Of a stretch of 37,998 nt of DNA, positions 1 through 7,437 are shown piece after piece. A model generated the notes under the pieces. That model worked only from the letters and a program-made list of their open reading frames with translations. It was not told the origin of the DNA and did no database searches. A program made the translations under genes and the position numbers. How positions within the stretch are numbered: position 1 is the stretch's first letter; every line of letters begins with the position of its first letter. Location: NCBI GenBank assembly GCA_900752195.1, contig CAADUJ010000024.1:1-37998 (forward strand), given 5' to 3'. This DNA is from an uncultured Negativicutes bacterium (lineage in GTDB: Bacteria > Bacillota > Negativicutes > Veillonellales > Megasphaeraceae).

Positions 1-1
1 A

Positions 2-175
2 AATTTCTTTGGCTTGTTAAAACAAGAAATATACTATGGTGTTGTGTATTATAGTTATGATGAATTGAAAGCTGAAATAGAACGATTTATAACGTACTAT
101 AACGAAGAACGAATTAAAGAGAAACTCGGATGACTTAGCCCGGTACAATATCGGCTTCGTTATACCGCAGTATAA
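2..175 (+). pseudogene. IS3-family (IS150-like) transposase OrfB, C-terminal remnant
   Basis: The frame opening at position 2 encodes the end of an IS3-family integrase-type transposase, with the typical FFGLLKQEIYYG, YDELKAEIERFITYYN and LSPVQYRLRYTAV segments. A TGA stop at 131-133 falls between KEKLG and LSPVQYR, where family members usually carry an aromatic residue (TGG to TGA would explain it). The natural stop is TAA at 173-175. The left part of the gene lies outside the window, so it is not known whether the rest is intact. The stop removes the last 14 codons and probably inactivates this copy. Identification is by recognisable family motifs only. Confidence 0.8.
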
Positions 176-180
176 TACAA

Positions 181-211
181 AACCGTAGCAGCAATAGTTG
201 CTACTACGGTT
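181..211. terminator. Hairpin at the end of the IS transposase
   Basis: AACCGTAGCAGCAA pairs with TTGCTACTACGGTT across a TAG loop: 14 bp with one G-T pair. It lies directly behind the transposase stop. No long T-run follows on the + strand, so it may protect the IS end or be a weak terminator. Confidence 0.5.
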
Positions 212-332
212 AGGTCTAACTTTATGGGGTCACTACATTTGGCAATTTAAGGCCGGTTTATTTTACGCCACGTTACTGTCAAGACTGTCTTACAACAGCG
301 ATATTCGTGCTTTTTTTGATTTGTAATCAAGT

Positions 333-3300
333 TTACAATCCAAACAACTTCTTGAGCTCTCGTTCCATTGTCCCATTTTTGGCACAAGGTAAGGTGTCGA
401 ATTGCTTTATATGGTGTTCGTCGATTTTGATGGTATCGCTGAAGCCAAGGATATAACGTAAGCAGATACGATAGATGATTTCCGTCGGTGCGCATCCATA
501 GACTTGTTTAGCAAAGATGTGATTCAACCGTGCTGCATCGTCGGGGAAATACTCTTTCATCTTAGGGCTTTGAAATAGGCGTGTAACGATTTCTGTAATG
601 TACATTCCCGATTTCATATACAAATCAGCAAAAGTATTATCTGGATCATTAAAACATTCGGGATTTTCTTTTTCCAGTCGATCTACCATATCTTTCACGA
701 CTTGTTTTGGTGTAAAAATCTGATTGGTCCGTTGCGGTGGAATGTAATCGAAGATATCGCCCTTTGTTGTTGCATCGAAATAGTTGGCGAGTTGGGATCG
801 TTTCTTCATAAATTCGAGGACAGCATCATTGAATACGACTTCATCGAAGAGATAACCATCAAAGTGGCGTTTATGCTCTTCATCGCGTATTTCATTTCCC
901 TGGTCATCTTTTTCATAATAATCGCCACCATCACGAAGAAAACGGAATTGGTCGAGTGTAACACCTTCGCCATTTTGCGGATTAACGGTGACATCCCAAA
1001 ACACATCTTCTGGGACTAACCTGTCAAAATTGGATAATGTCGTCTGTTCATTGCCATAAGCCATGAGGAAAGCCGGAATCGTCCGTGAGAACCCACGAAG
1101 ATGGTCGCGAATATCTCTTTCAATAGAATGTTTTTGGGCATTCAGTTTTTCCGTTTCGACTGTCTCGACAATTGTTTCCGCGTTTTTTTTGACCGTAGTT
1201 TCGCTATTTAGCTTATCCTGGATCTTCTGTACCATATCTTTGAATGATTGTTCCTGCTTCTGTTTATATTCAACATCAATCTTCGTGATTTCACTCATAG
1301 AAGCGCCATTATCCTGAGCTTGTTGAATCTTTTCTTTACGTTCCTTTTCGAGTTGAGTATTGCGAATCGTATGATCGCCATATTCTTTGTTTACGACAGT
1401 ATCTGTCGTCTCTTGTATTTTACGTTCTAATGTTTTCTGGGTAGATTTCTTCAAATCATGTCCGTACTGTTCTTTAGCTGTTTCCATCAGCGTGCTGGAA
1501 ATCGGTCTGCTGAATGTATCTTTCAGCTGTTGTAACTCATCTTTCTTTGGGCTTGGTTCTTGTTCATGTTGTTTCGTGATATCTTGTACCGTCTGTATTA
1601 ATTCGTCGCTTATTTTACCATAGACTTTTTTACCAAACAGATCATTTGCGGTCCCAATAATTTTCTCTGTCGGAATGTCTACTTCTCCATCACCATTTAA
1701 ATATAATTCATCAGAAGTCTTATCGGTAATGTCTACATTAGAAAGTTTTTTCGGTTCTTCTAAGGGTTGCATATTATTAATGATGTCTATGACTTCCTTT
1801 GGTGCTCCAAAAATGCCAGAAATATTAGCAAACAAGAAGTTAGACATGAATCCCCGTTCTACCACTTCTTTCGCATGGATATGCCGAGGTATGGTCAATA
1901 CAGACTCTGCATCGAGCTCAACCATGGCGCCTTGATCATCTTCTCCGTATACAGGGAAGAAGTTTAAAAGTTCCCGTACATGTTGCTTTCTTTGGTCAAA
2001 ATCGCCTTTGTCACCGGAAGTTTCCGGAATCAAGTCATTAGCAAATTGTTCGAATATAGTCAACGTTCTAGCCGGGTCAAAATCGAAGACATAAGCATTT
2101 TTCTTGCGGTATGAATTACCTTTTCCGTCATGGAACAAGCACGGATTTTGTGCGCGGAAAGCAGCCTGCATATAAAGAGCAGGGCTTGCCATGTTGGAGA
2201 GCATGAGCACTGCTGTCCATTCGGGAATGGTAACGCCTGTCGTCAACTGTCCTACAGATAACGTTATCGTCTTATCATAGTCTTTAATAGCCTTTGTAAC
2301 TTTATCAAACGATTTTTCTCTGTCATCGTCATCGTCGAGTTTGCCATCACCAGCAGCTAAGATGATTTCATATTCCTTGAATACAGGGTGAAGTTTTAAT
2401 TTTTTAGCCAATGCTTTGGCGCTATCGACACGATTTAAAAGCCAAAATGTGTGCTTTAATTCAGCTCGCAGTTCAGGTGTAGAAAAAGGAAATTTCTCTT
2501 GTTGCGTCATGGCATCGAGAAAGGTATTGACGTCCTTATCATATACAAATCTTCCTGATTCGTTGGTTCTAAAAAATTCATTCAAGTCAAAGGCGTATTC
2601 TTCAATATCCTTGTCCGCTAATTGGATGCCTTTACGTACTTTTTCCCGGATAATATCAGACATTTGATACGTAAATAGATTGAGGCGAGGCAAATTTTCA
2701 TAGGGATTTTCTAATTCACGGGACTTATCCCAACCTCGTTTTTTCTTCTGTTCATCGGCATAGGTCCAGTTATAGATAGCATCTTCAAGAAATTTATCGT
2801 TGGCAAGGGCTTTAAAAGGAGTACCAGAAAGATGGAGCGTCCACTTGCGATTGATATGGTTAAAAGCCGTATCGGTTTTATACGTATCTACGCCTTCATG
2901 GGCCTCGTCAATGATGAGGATATCCCAGTTTATACCGTGTTCAGCACTGACTTCTGCCAATTTGTCATACTGGCCACCAAAATAGATGGACCCTTTTAAA
3001 TCTTGAAGACTGACGAATTCAATACACCCTTTGACGGAATCATCTCCTGATGTAACTTTTTCTTGATATTCTTCACGCGTAACGACGTAGGCACGGCCCT
3101 GTACGCCGTCGACATTGCTCACAAAGAGATAACCCGATTGCGGGCCAAAGAAGGTTTCGTAATCGGAGTACCATGAATTGGCAATGGCCGGGCGGTTCGT
3201 CACGATGAGAATATTCGTGGCCCCCAAACGTTTGCAAAGATCATAAGAAGATAGGGTTTTGCCAAAACGAGGCTTTGCATTCCATAGAAATTCGCCATTT

Positions 3301-3746
3301 TTATGGGAACGAAAATATTTTACCGTCTGTTGGACGGCACAATTCTGTTCCTCCCGCAACGTATAGGGAATAACACTATCTGTCGCAGTATCCGATATAA
3401 TGCCATGATTTTCAATGAAATCTTTAAAATCACTTTTTGCTTTATTGGGATCTATCTGAAACCATTCTGTCCCTTCTTTTCGTGGAACACCTAATTTTTT
3501 CAAATAGCTATGAAACGCTTTGTCTGTAAACGTGCCATAAGGTTCCGTTACATAAGCGGCCAGCATATGCCACCATATTTTAGGAACCACACCCACTGTA
3601 TGCGTCTGCTCCTTAATACGTGTTTTCACATCTCGTTCGGTAAAACCAATCTTAGTCCATCCATCATGCGAAGGAATCCCTGGAGTAGTATAGGCATAGC
3701 ATTGAGGAAATACCTTAGCCGTGGTCTGAATCTTAATGCCTGCCAT
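333..3746 (-). CDS. GIY-YIG-like nuclease / SF2 helicase / methylase-like restriction protein (1137 aa)
   Basis: Large restriction-type protein. Residues about 13-100 resemble a T5orf172/GIY-YIG nuclease (CYAYTTPG, DGWTKIGFTERDV, R43, and D75 where many GIY-YIG enzymes have Glu). Residues 130-600 form an SF2 translocase: Walker A AKPRFGKT (157-164), DEAH (280-283), SGTP (307-310), and TTGVTIPEW and QAAFRAQNP as motifs V/VI. A lysine/glutamate-rich linker (about 740-900) follows. The last 170 residues resemble the start of an N6-adenine methylase (IFTPKQVVKDMVDRLE, then DLYMKSGMYITEIV where motif I would be) but stop before any NPPY motif. ATG follows directly on the TAA of the upstream methylase gene, so the genes are coupled. 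The layout recalls type ISP/LlaGI enzymes, with a GIY-YIG nuclease instead of Mrr and the methylase on separate chains. Function is inferred. Confidence 0.8.
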   Translation of the reverse strand: MAGIKIQTTAKVFPQCYAYTTPGIPSHDGWTKIGFTERDVKTRIKEQTHTVGVVPKIWWHMLAAYVTEPYGTFTDKAFHSYLKKLGVPRKEGTEWFQIDPNKAKSDFKDFIENHGIISDTATDSVIPYTLREEQNCAVQQTVKYFRSHKNGEFLWNAKPRFGKTLSSYDLCKRLGATNILIVTNRPAIANSWYSDYETFFGPQSGYLFVSNVDGVQGRAYVVTREEYQEKVTSGDDSVKGCIEFVSLQDLKGSIYFGGQYDKLAEVSAEHGINWDILIIDEAHEGVDTYKTDTAFNHINRKWTLHLSGTPFKALANDKFLEDAIYNWTYADEQKKKRGWDKSRELENPYENLPRLNLFTYQMSDIIREKVRKGIQLADKDIEEYAFDLNEFFRTNESGRFVYDKDVNTFLDAMTQQEKFPFSTPELRAELKHTFWLLNRVDSAKALAKKLKLHPVFKEYEIILAAGDGKLDDDDDREKSFDKVTKAIKDYDKTITLSVGQLTTGVTIPEWTAVLMLSNMASPALYMQAAFRAQNPCLFHDGKGNSYRKKNAYVFDFDPARTLTIFEQFANDLIPETSGDKGDFDQRKQHVRELLNFFPVYGEDDQGAMVELDAESVLTIPRHIHAKEVVERGFMSNFLFANISGIFGAPKEVIDIINNMQPLEEPKKLSNVDITDKTSDELYLNGDGEVDIPTEKIIGTANDLFGKKVYGKISDELIQTVQDITKQHEQEPSPKKDELQQLKDTFSRPISSTLMETAKEQYGHDLKKSTQKTLERKIQETTDTVVNKEYGDHTIRNTQLEKERKEKIQQAQDNGASMSEITKIDVEYKQKQEQSFKDMVQKIQDKLNSETTVKKNAETIVETVETEKLNAQKHSIERDIRDHLRGFSRTIPAFLMAYGNEQTTLSNFDRLVPEDVFWDVTVNPQNGEGVTLDQFRFLRDGGDYYEKDDQGNEIRDEEHKRHFDGYLFDEVVFNDAVLEFMKKRSQLANYFDATTKGDIFDYIPPQRTNQIFTPKQVVKDMVDRLEKENPECFNDPDNTFADLYMKSGMYITEIVTRLFQSPKMKEYFPDDAARLNHIFAKQVYGCAPTEIIYRICLRYILGFSDTIKIDEHHIKQFDTLPCAKNGTMERELKKLFGL

Positions 3747-4799
3747 TTATGCCATCTCCTTTACATGGGTTTCAATAAAGTGAATTTCTTCTTCGTCCAG
3801 TCCATATTTCTTATAAAGCTGTAAGTCAATGTCATGAACAGACTTAGACCAGTCAATATCGGAATTCGATGTAAAATCCTGAAGAGGAACATATCTCCAT
3901 TTTTCTTTTGTGTTATCCTGAGTTATTTTTAAAACGCCAAGCATGACTCTAGCAAATTTGCCTTTAATGAATTTTAAACAATTCTCTGCTTCAAGCGCTG
4001 TTTCAAAACTGCCAATAGACAAAAATGTTTCTGTTGCCCCGATTAGGGGTTCCCCGATTAGGGGTGTAGAAAGTACTTCTCCAAGGGCACCGCTCCCATT
4101 TGCTTTAGGAACAAAAACCTTATATTTAAAGAAACTTTTAGGTACATCTTGATAATCTTTCCTTCCCCAAAAAAATACCCTTTTACCTGATTTTAATCCT
4201 AAAAATTTAACATATTTGTTTTGTGCATCTGGTATATTTTCAAAAAAAACAATATTCATTAACTTTTTAAATGCACCAGCACCCACATCTTTCTTATGTC
4301 CTTTGGACTGGATATTTATAATTTCTGGATGCTCAGTAAGTGCTTTGTCTGAAAGTTTATATACTCCTCTCCCAGAGATAATCGTATTAAGAAATTCAGT
4401 GGATAATGCTTTTACTTTCTTTAAAATTGAATTTAATTGAGAGAACGCAGTAAATGTACCAATTGGTGAATAATTTGCCTTTACGTTTCGATAAGATATA
4501 GCAACTCCACCTTTAATATCGGTATTTGAAAAAACATTTGTGCTATTAGCCTCATATTTTAGAACCTTAAAATGACTGTCATTAAGCATCTTTTGGTTCC
4601 AATCTTTCGGAGTACTGCCTGCATTAAAAAGAAAACGTGCCGGATGAATCAATTCTACTTTATCGGCCAGTTGATAAGACGCATCCATGAACAGGTTGTA
4701 TACAGGTTTAGCATAATTACCATTATCTCCAGAATTCTCAAAATTCTCATTGTACGGCGGATTCCCAATGACATAATCGAATAATTTTTTCCTCATCAT
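3747..4799 (-). CDS. Eco57I-type DNA adenine methyltransferase, catalytic half with NPPY (350 aa)
   Basis: Begins almost at methylase motif IV: FDYVIGNPPYNENF with NPPY at residues 13-16, the catalytic signature of gamma-type N6-adenine methyltransferases. Motifs X, I, II and III are missing from this chain and are found in the upstream gene, so the two probably form one split enzyme. ELIHPARFLFNAGSTPK and NTDIKGGVAISYR are typical of the Eco57I methylase family. The C-terminal 200 residues are likely target recognition. The start overlaps the upstream stop (ATGA, 4796-4799); a second ATG follows directly and either could be used. A 15-bp tandem repeat at 4037-4066 encodes a duplicated PLIG. 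Confidence 0.82.
   Translation of the reverse strand: MMRKKLFDYVIGNPPYNENFENSGDNGNYAKPVYNLFMDASYQLADKVELIHPARFLFNAGSTPKDWNQKMLNDSHFKVLKYEANSTNVFSNTDIKGGVAISYRNVKANYSPIGTFTAFSQLNSILKKVKALSTEFLNTIISGRGVYKLSDKALTEHPEIINIQSKGHKKDVGAGAFKKLMNIVFFENIPDAQNKYVKFLGLKSGKRVFFWGRKDYQDVPKSFFKYKVFVPKANGSGALGEVLSTPLIGEPLIGATETFLSIGSFETALEAENCLKFIKGKFARVMLGVLKITQDNTKEKWRYVPLQDFTSNSDIDWSKSVHDIDLQLYKKYGLDEEEIHFIETHVKEMA
4037..4066. repeat. 15-bp in-frame tandem repeat inside the methylase gene
   Basis: CCCCGATTAGGGGTT is followed directly by CCCCGATTAGGGGTG. The unit length is a multiple of three and gives PLIGEPLIGA in the putative recognition region. Each unit is itself a small inverted repeat (CCCC GATTA GGGG). 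Confidence 0.8.
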
Positions 4800-5737
4800 G
4801 ATCTCTCCTTTAAGGCTTTGAAGAGAAGTGTTTGTTTTCCTCTCCAGTTATGTACTTTACACGGAATTGCTTCCCGTTCCTCTTTAGCTGTTTCGCTACC
4901 AAATAAATCCATTGTCTCATATTCTTCATACGGTTTTCCTAGAGGAACCGTATCTCTTAAACCATCCATTTGCCATATGTTCCAAGCAATTTTATTGGCT
5001 ACTTTGCTAACTAGATATCGATTAGGAGTTTCTTCCCATCGTTCTCTGTAGTATTCTATAAACGTTAAGAGTACGTTCATTCGAGTGATAAGAAGGTTAT
5101 CTCCTTGATATTCATATCCATAGCATGACTCGATGGCGCGAATAGCCCATTTCTTCCATTCTTCATAGGTGGACGTATTTTCGTTAACGATGCGAAGCTT
5201 GCGATCCAATTGGCCTATTCTATTTTTGGTGGATACAATCAATTCTCCTGTAGCCATATCATAGCGTGACACCAAATAAGGCCCTTCGCCGCAAGTAATC
5301 TCTAACCGGCGAGAATCGACATACCGTTGCCACAACGGAATCTTAAGCCCCTTCCTTTCAGGGAACGCAATAGGATCATCCACAATCGTCCAAGTATGAT
5401 CTGGGTTCTCTATGTTAAACACATTCTTTCTACCAAACCACTCTTCATCACACACATTATTCATCATGTTGCAAAGCCAAGCCGGCGTAAACACTTCTGC
5501 TTTCTTTTTTGTTCGTTCCTGCTGTGCTTCCTGCGATTTTTCAATACGGGGCCTGATTAAATCAGCATGCTGTAGCAGTAAACCTCGATTTATGGGCTCT
5601 GTATCAGAAAATCCTTTTCCTATAGTTTCATAGGAATCAGTTGCCCAAATAATATTCTGTTTTGTTGATTTATCTTGTAACAGCAAATCCAGTACGGAAC
5701 TAATTACGCTGCTTGTAATATCAATGAGGTTGTCCAC
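4796..5737 (-). CDS. DNA methyltransferase, SAM-binding half of a split enzyme (313 aa)
   Basis: First gene of the restriction operon. RTKKKAEVFTPAWLCNMMNN is motif X of N6-adenine methyltransferases. RRLEITCGEGPYL is motif I (SAM binding), GYEYQGDNLLITRMNVL resembles motif II and NIWQMDGL motif III. The protein ends just where motif IV would begin; the next gene starts with it. The open frame reaches an ATG at 5761, but an AAGGAG at 5745-5750 sits 7 nt before a GTG at 5737, which I take as the start. Overlaps the next gene by ATGA. A -10-like TATAAT (minus strand, 5772-5777) and an 18-bp palindrome (5796-5813) lie upstream. Confidence 0.8.
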   Translation of the reverse strand: MDNLIDITSSVISSVLDLLLQDKSTKQNIIWATDSYETIGKGFSDTEPINRGLLLQHADLIRPRIEKSQEAQQERTKKKAEVFTPAWLCNMMNNVCDEEWFGRKNVFNIENPDHTWTIVDDPIAFPERKGLKIPLWQRYVDSRRLEITCGEGPYLVSRYDMATGELIVSTKNRIGQLDRKLRIVNENTSTYEEWKKWAIRAIESCYGYEYQGDNLLITRMNVLLTFIEYYRERWEETPNRYLVSKVANKIAWNIWQMDGLRDTVPLGKPYEEYETMDLFGSETAKEEREAIPCKVHNWRGKQTLLFKALKERS

Positions 5738-5771
5738 CAAGAGGCTCCTTCCAAGATACATATTTATTTAT

Positions 5772-5777
5772 ATTATA
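5772..5777 (-). promoter_or_regulatory. Possible -10 box of the restriction operon
   Basis: TATAAT on the minus strand, about 35 nt before the GTG start. No good -35 hexamer lies 16-18 nt upstream; the 18-bp palindrome at 5796-5813 covers that area, suggesting regulated or activator-dependent initiation. Confidence 0.35.
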
Positions 5778-5795
5778 CACGAAGATATAGTATTA

Positions 5796-5813
5796 TTACT
5801 ATTGAAATAGTAA
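5796..5813. promoter_or_regulatory. Perfect 18-bp palindrome upstream of the restriction operon
   Basis: TTACTATT-GA-AATAGTAA, arms of 8 bp. It lies about 60-75 nt before the start of the first methylase gene and overlaps the -35 region of the possible promoter, as expected of an operator for a small HTH controller. No controller gene is visible in the window. Confidence 0.45.
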
Positions 5814-5935
5814 CTTTTTATATGAGAAGAACGGAGACAACAATGAACAGAACATTACATTTGGCAAGCTATAAAAATGGGAGATTTTAATTTCGATGAC
5901 AAAAAAAGCGTGTTAGTATTGTAATGGCCATTACA

Positions 5936-5971
5936 AAAACTCCGATTTACCATAATGTGAATCGGAGTTTT
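5936..5971. terminator. Bidirectional rho-independent terminator
   Basis: AAAACTCCGATT pairs perfectly with AATCGGAGTTTT (12 bp) across a 12-nt loop, with a T-rich tail on the + strand and A-run on the other side. It insulates the restriction operon from DNA to the right; no + strand gene leads into it, so its own gene may be lost. Confidence 0.75.
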
Positions 5972-6025
5972 GTTTTCCTATTATGTTGTGTATTGTGTAA
6001 CCTAATAAAGGGGCAACGGTTATAG

Positions 6026-6290
6026 TCATTGCGCGTTCTCTATGTTGCTGATGGTATAAATGTCTTCCACAGGAATCGCAGTTCCATCAGCCAATATGAG
6101 TCTATTTTGGATTTCCTGATACTTCACAACGATCTGGTAGTCATAACGTACTGACCGCCTGCTTTTTCGGCTATCAGGGACGAACCACGTAATCGTTACT
6201 ATGGGATGGTTACGTAAGTGTTGCCGTATTGCCAGAATATTCTTGTTGATCGTATCACATGTTCCAGGCAGTAGGGGACAATGGCAAAAC
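6026..6290 (-). pseudogene. YolD-like protein remnant, frameshifted
   Basis: On the minus strand the frame ending at TGA (6026-6028) reads HPIVTITWFVPDSRK and later QEIQNRLILADGTAIPVEDI, matching the C-terminal half of YolD-like proteins (the VPD..KAGGxYV and DG..I..EDI pattern). Between these blocks the consensus AGGQYVMTT is only found in the +1 frame. The first shift maps to an A5 run (6163-6167) and a second must restore the frame. No start or N-terminal half is recognisable. YolD genes usually sit beside UmuC/DinB-like polymerases on plasmids and integrative elements; none is present here. Confidence 0.6.
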
Positions 6291-6612
6291 TCGCTCCGCT
6301 ATAGTAACGCATCCTATGGAGTATCCTTGATTGATGACTATTGAATTAGGTCCTGGAAGGCAGCGAAGGCGACGACTTCATGCCTCGTTCTGACGGACGG
6401 ACACTTTGAGAATGGCCGTTCTCTCCTGTATGATGCAGCGACCTATGACCTGAACTACGTCGACGCGTACATGGGCGGAGCCGTGGTTCAGGTCATAGTT
6501 GAAATAAGATGTATCGCGAGGAGTCAGCCGAGGCCGTAGTACTAGACGGGTTATAGGCCGTACAGGAAAGGCCGAATCCCTGAATAGAAAGTATTGTAAG
6601 ACGCTATTTTTA

Positions 6613-7425
6613 TTAAATAAATAATTCTGATTGGGCTGGACGGCGGTACGTTGTTTCCAGCATGGCTTTGTGCGATAAGAAGTCCGTGTCATCAAAGTAT
6701 TTTGCTTTTTCCGGACAGGCTGTGATGCAGGCTTGACATTTTATGCATGTGCCGGGGATGAGATCGGTGTTGTTCCTATCAATGGCGCCCATGGGACAGA
6801 CGTCAGCACAATTGCCGCAGTGTGTACAAAGGTCAGCTTTTGTCTTAGGCTTAGCCTTTAAAAATTTTGCCGGTGTGCCATCTGTCTTTTTCGGGATGTA
6901 ATACGGTGCTACGGGAAAGCCTTTTTTTACAGTAGTGGCCTTTTGTTCAGCGCGTGTCACTCGCTCTGCCGTATACCTGACGAAGTCGTTTAGGATGGCG
7001 TAATCATCTGTCGTAGGATGTTCGACACCGATGTGGGCAAAGGCATGGCGCGTTGCAAAAGCAGCAGCTGTGAGGGGACAGAATCCCTGTTTTTTTAGTT
7101 CTTCTACGAGCTCGGCTAGAGAACTATCGTAGCTGCGGTTACCAAAGGTGACGATAGCCGCAGCAGGGGTGGCGTTACCGTGGAACAAGGATTGCAGAAA
7201 CGGAAGGGCTTTGTTGGGAAGCCTTCCGGCATAGGTAGGCATGGCAAAGATGACGAGCGTATCTGCGTTGTACTGACGGACGTTGTCGCGTTGGTTTGGC
7301 AGCGTAAAACTATCGTGGCTGCAAGGAAGTGACAAGGTTTGATGGAGTTTTTCACCAATAGACTGTACAATAGCAGACGTGGTTCCTGTAGGACTAAAGG
7401 AAATGGTGACGATACGTTGTACCAT
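6613..7425 (-). CDS. EFR1 family flavodoxin/ferredoxin fusion protein (270 aa)
   Basis: Residues 1-160 form a flavodoxin-like domain with an FMN-phosphate loop SFSPTGTTSAIV near the N-terminus. Residues about 200-250 carry two [4Fe-4S] motifs, CTHCGNCADVCP and CIKCQACITACP. This architecture is the EFR1 (EF-hand-unrelated flavodoxin plus ferredoxin) group common in anaerobes; a cytoplasmic electron carrier, partner unknown. TAAGGAGG lies just before the ATG and overlaps the stop of the upstream epimerase gene, so it is the last gene of a four-gene operon. No clear terminator follows. Confidence 0.88.
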   Translation of the reverse strand: MVQRIVTISFSPTGTTSAIVQSIGEKLHQTLSLPCSHDSFTLPNQRDNVRQYNADTLVIFAMPTYAGRLPNKALPFLQSLFHGNATPAAAIVTFGNRSYDSSLAELVEELKKQGFCPLTAAAFATRHAFAHIGVEHPTTDDYAILNDFVRYTAERVTRAEQKATTVKKGFPVAPYYIPKKTDGTPAKFLKAKPKTKADLCTHCGNCADVCPMGAIDRNNTDLIPGTCIKCQACITACPEKAKYFDDTDFLSHKAMLETTYRRPAQSELFI

Positions 7426-7437
7426 AGGAATTCCTCC

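Larger units (their letters stand above)
1..237 (+). mobile_element. Right end of an IS3-family insertion sequence
   Basis: After the transposase remnant comes a hairpin (181-211), and then a terminus of the form GTCTAACTTTATGGGGTCAC ending CTACA at 237. Read in reverse this begins TGTAGTGACCCC, a typical IS3/IS150-group inverted repeat. The element therefore ends at about 237. Its left end is outside the window, so target duplication cannot be checked. Confidence 0.7.
5762..6612. other. Gene-poor junction between the restriction operon and the chromosome-like block
   Basis: About 850 bases without an intact gene. It holds a perfect palindrome (5796-5813), one end of a 12-bp repeat shared with the far side of the restriction operon (5856-5867), a terminator (5936-5971) and a YolD-like remnant (about 6026-6290). 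From about 6290 to 6612 open frames exist on both strands but none has a ribosome-binding site or family motif I recognise. Confidence 0.6.

Noticed and set aside
6378..6612. Open frames on both strands right of the YolD remnant, including a + strand reading with LYDAATYDLNYVDAYMGG
   Set aside because: No start codon with a binding site, no recognisable domain; may be another gene fragment but cannot be supported.
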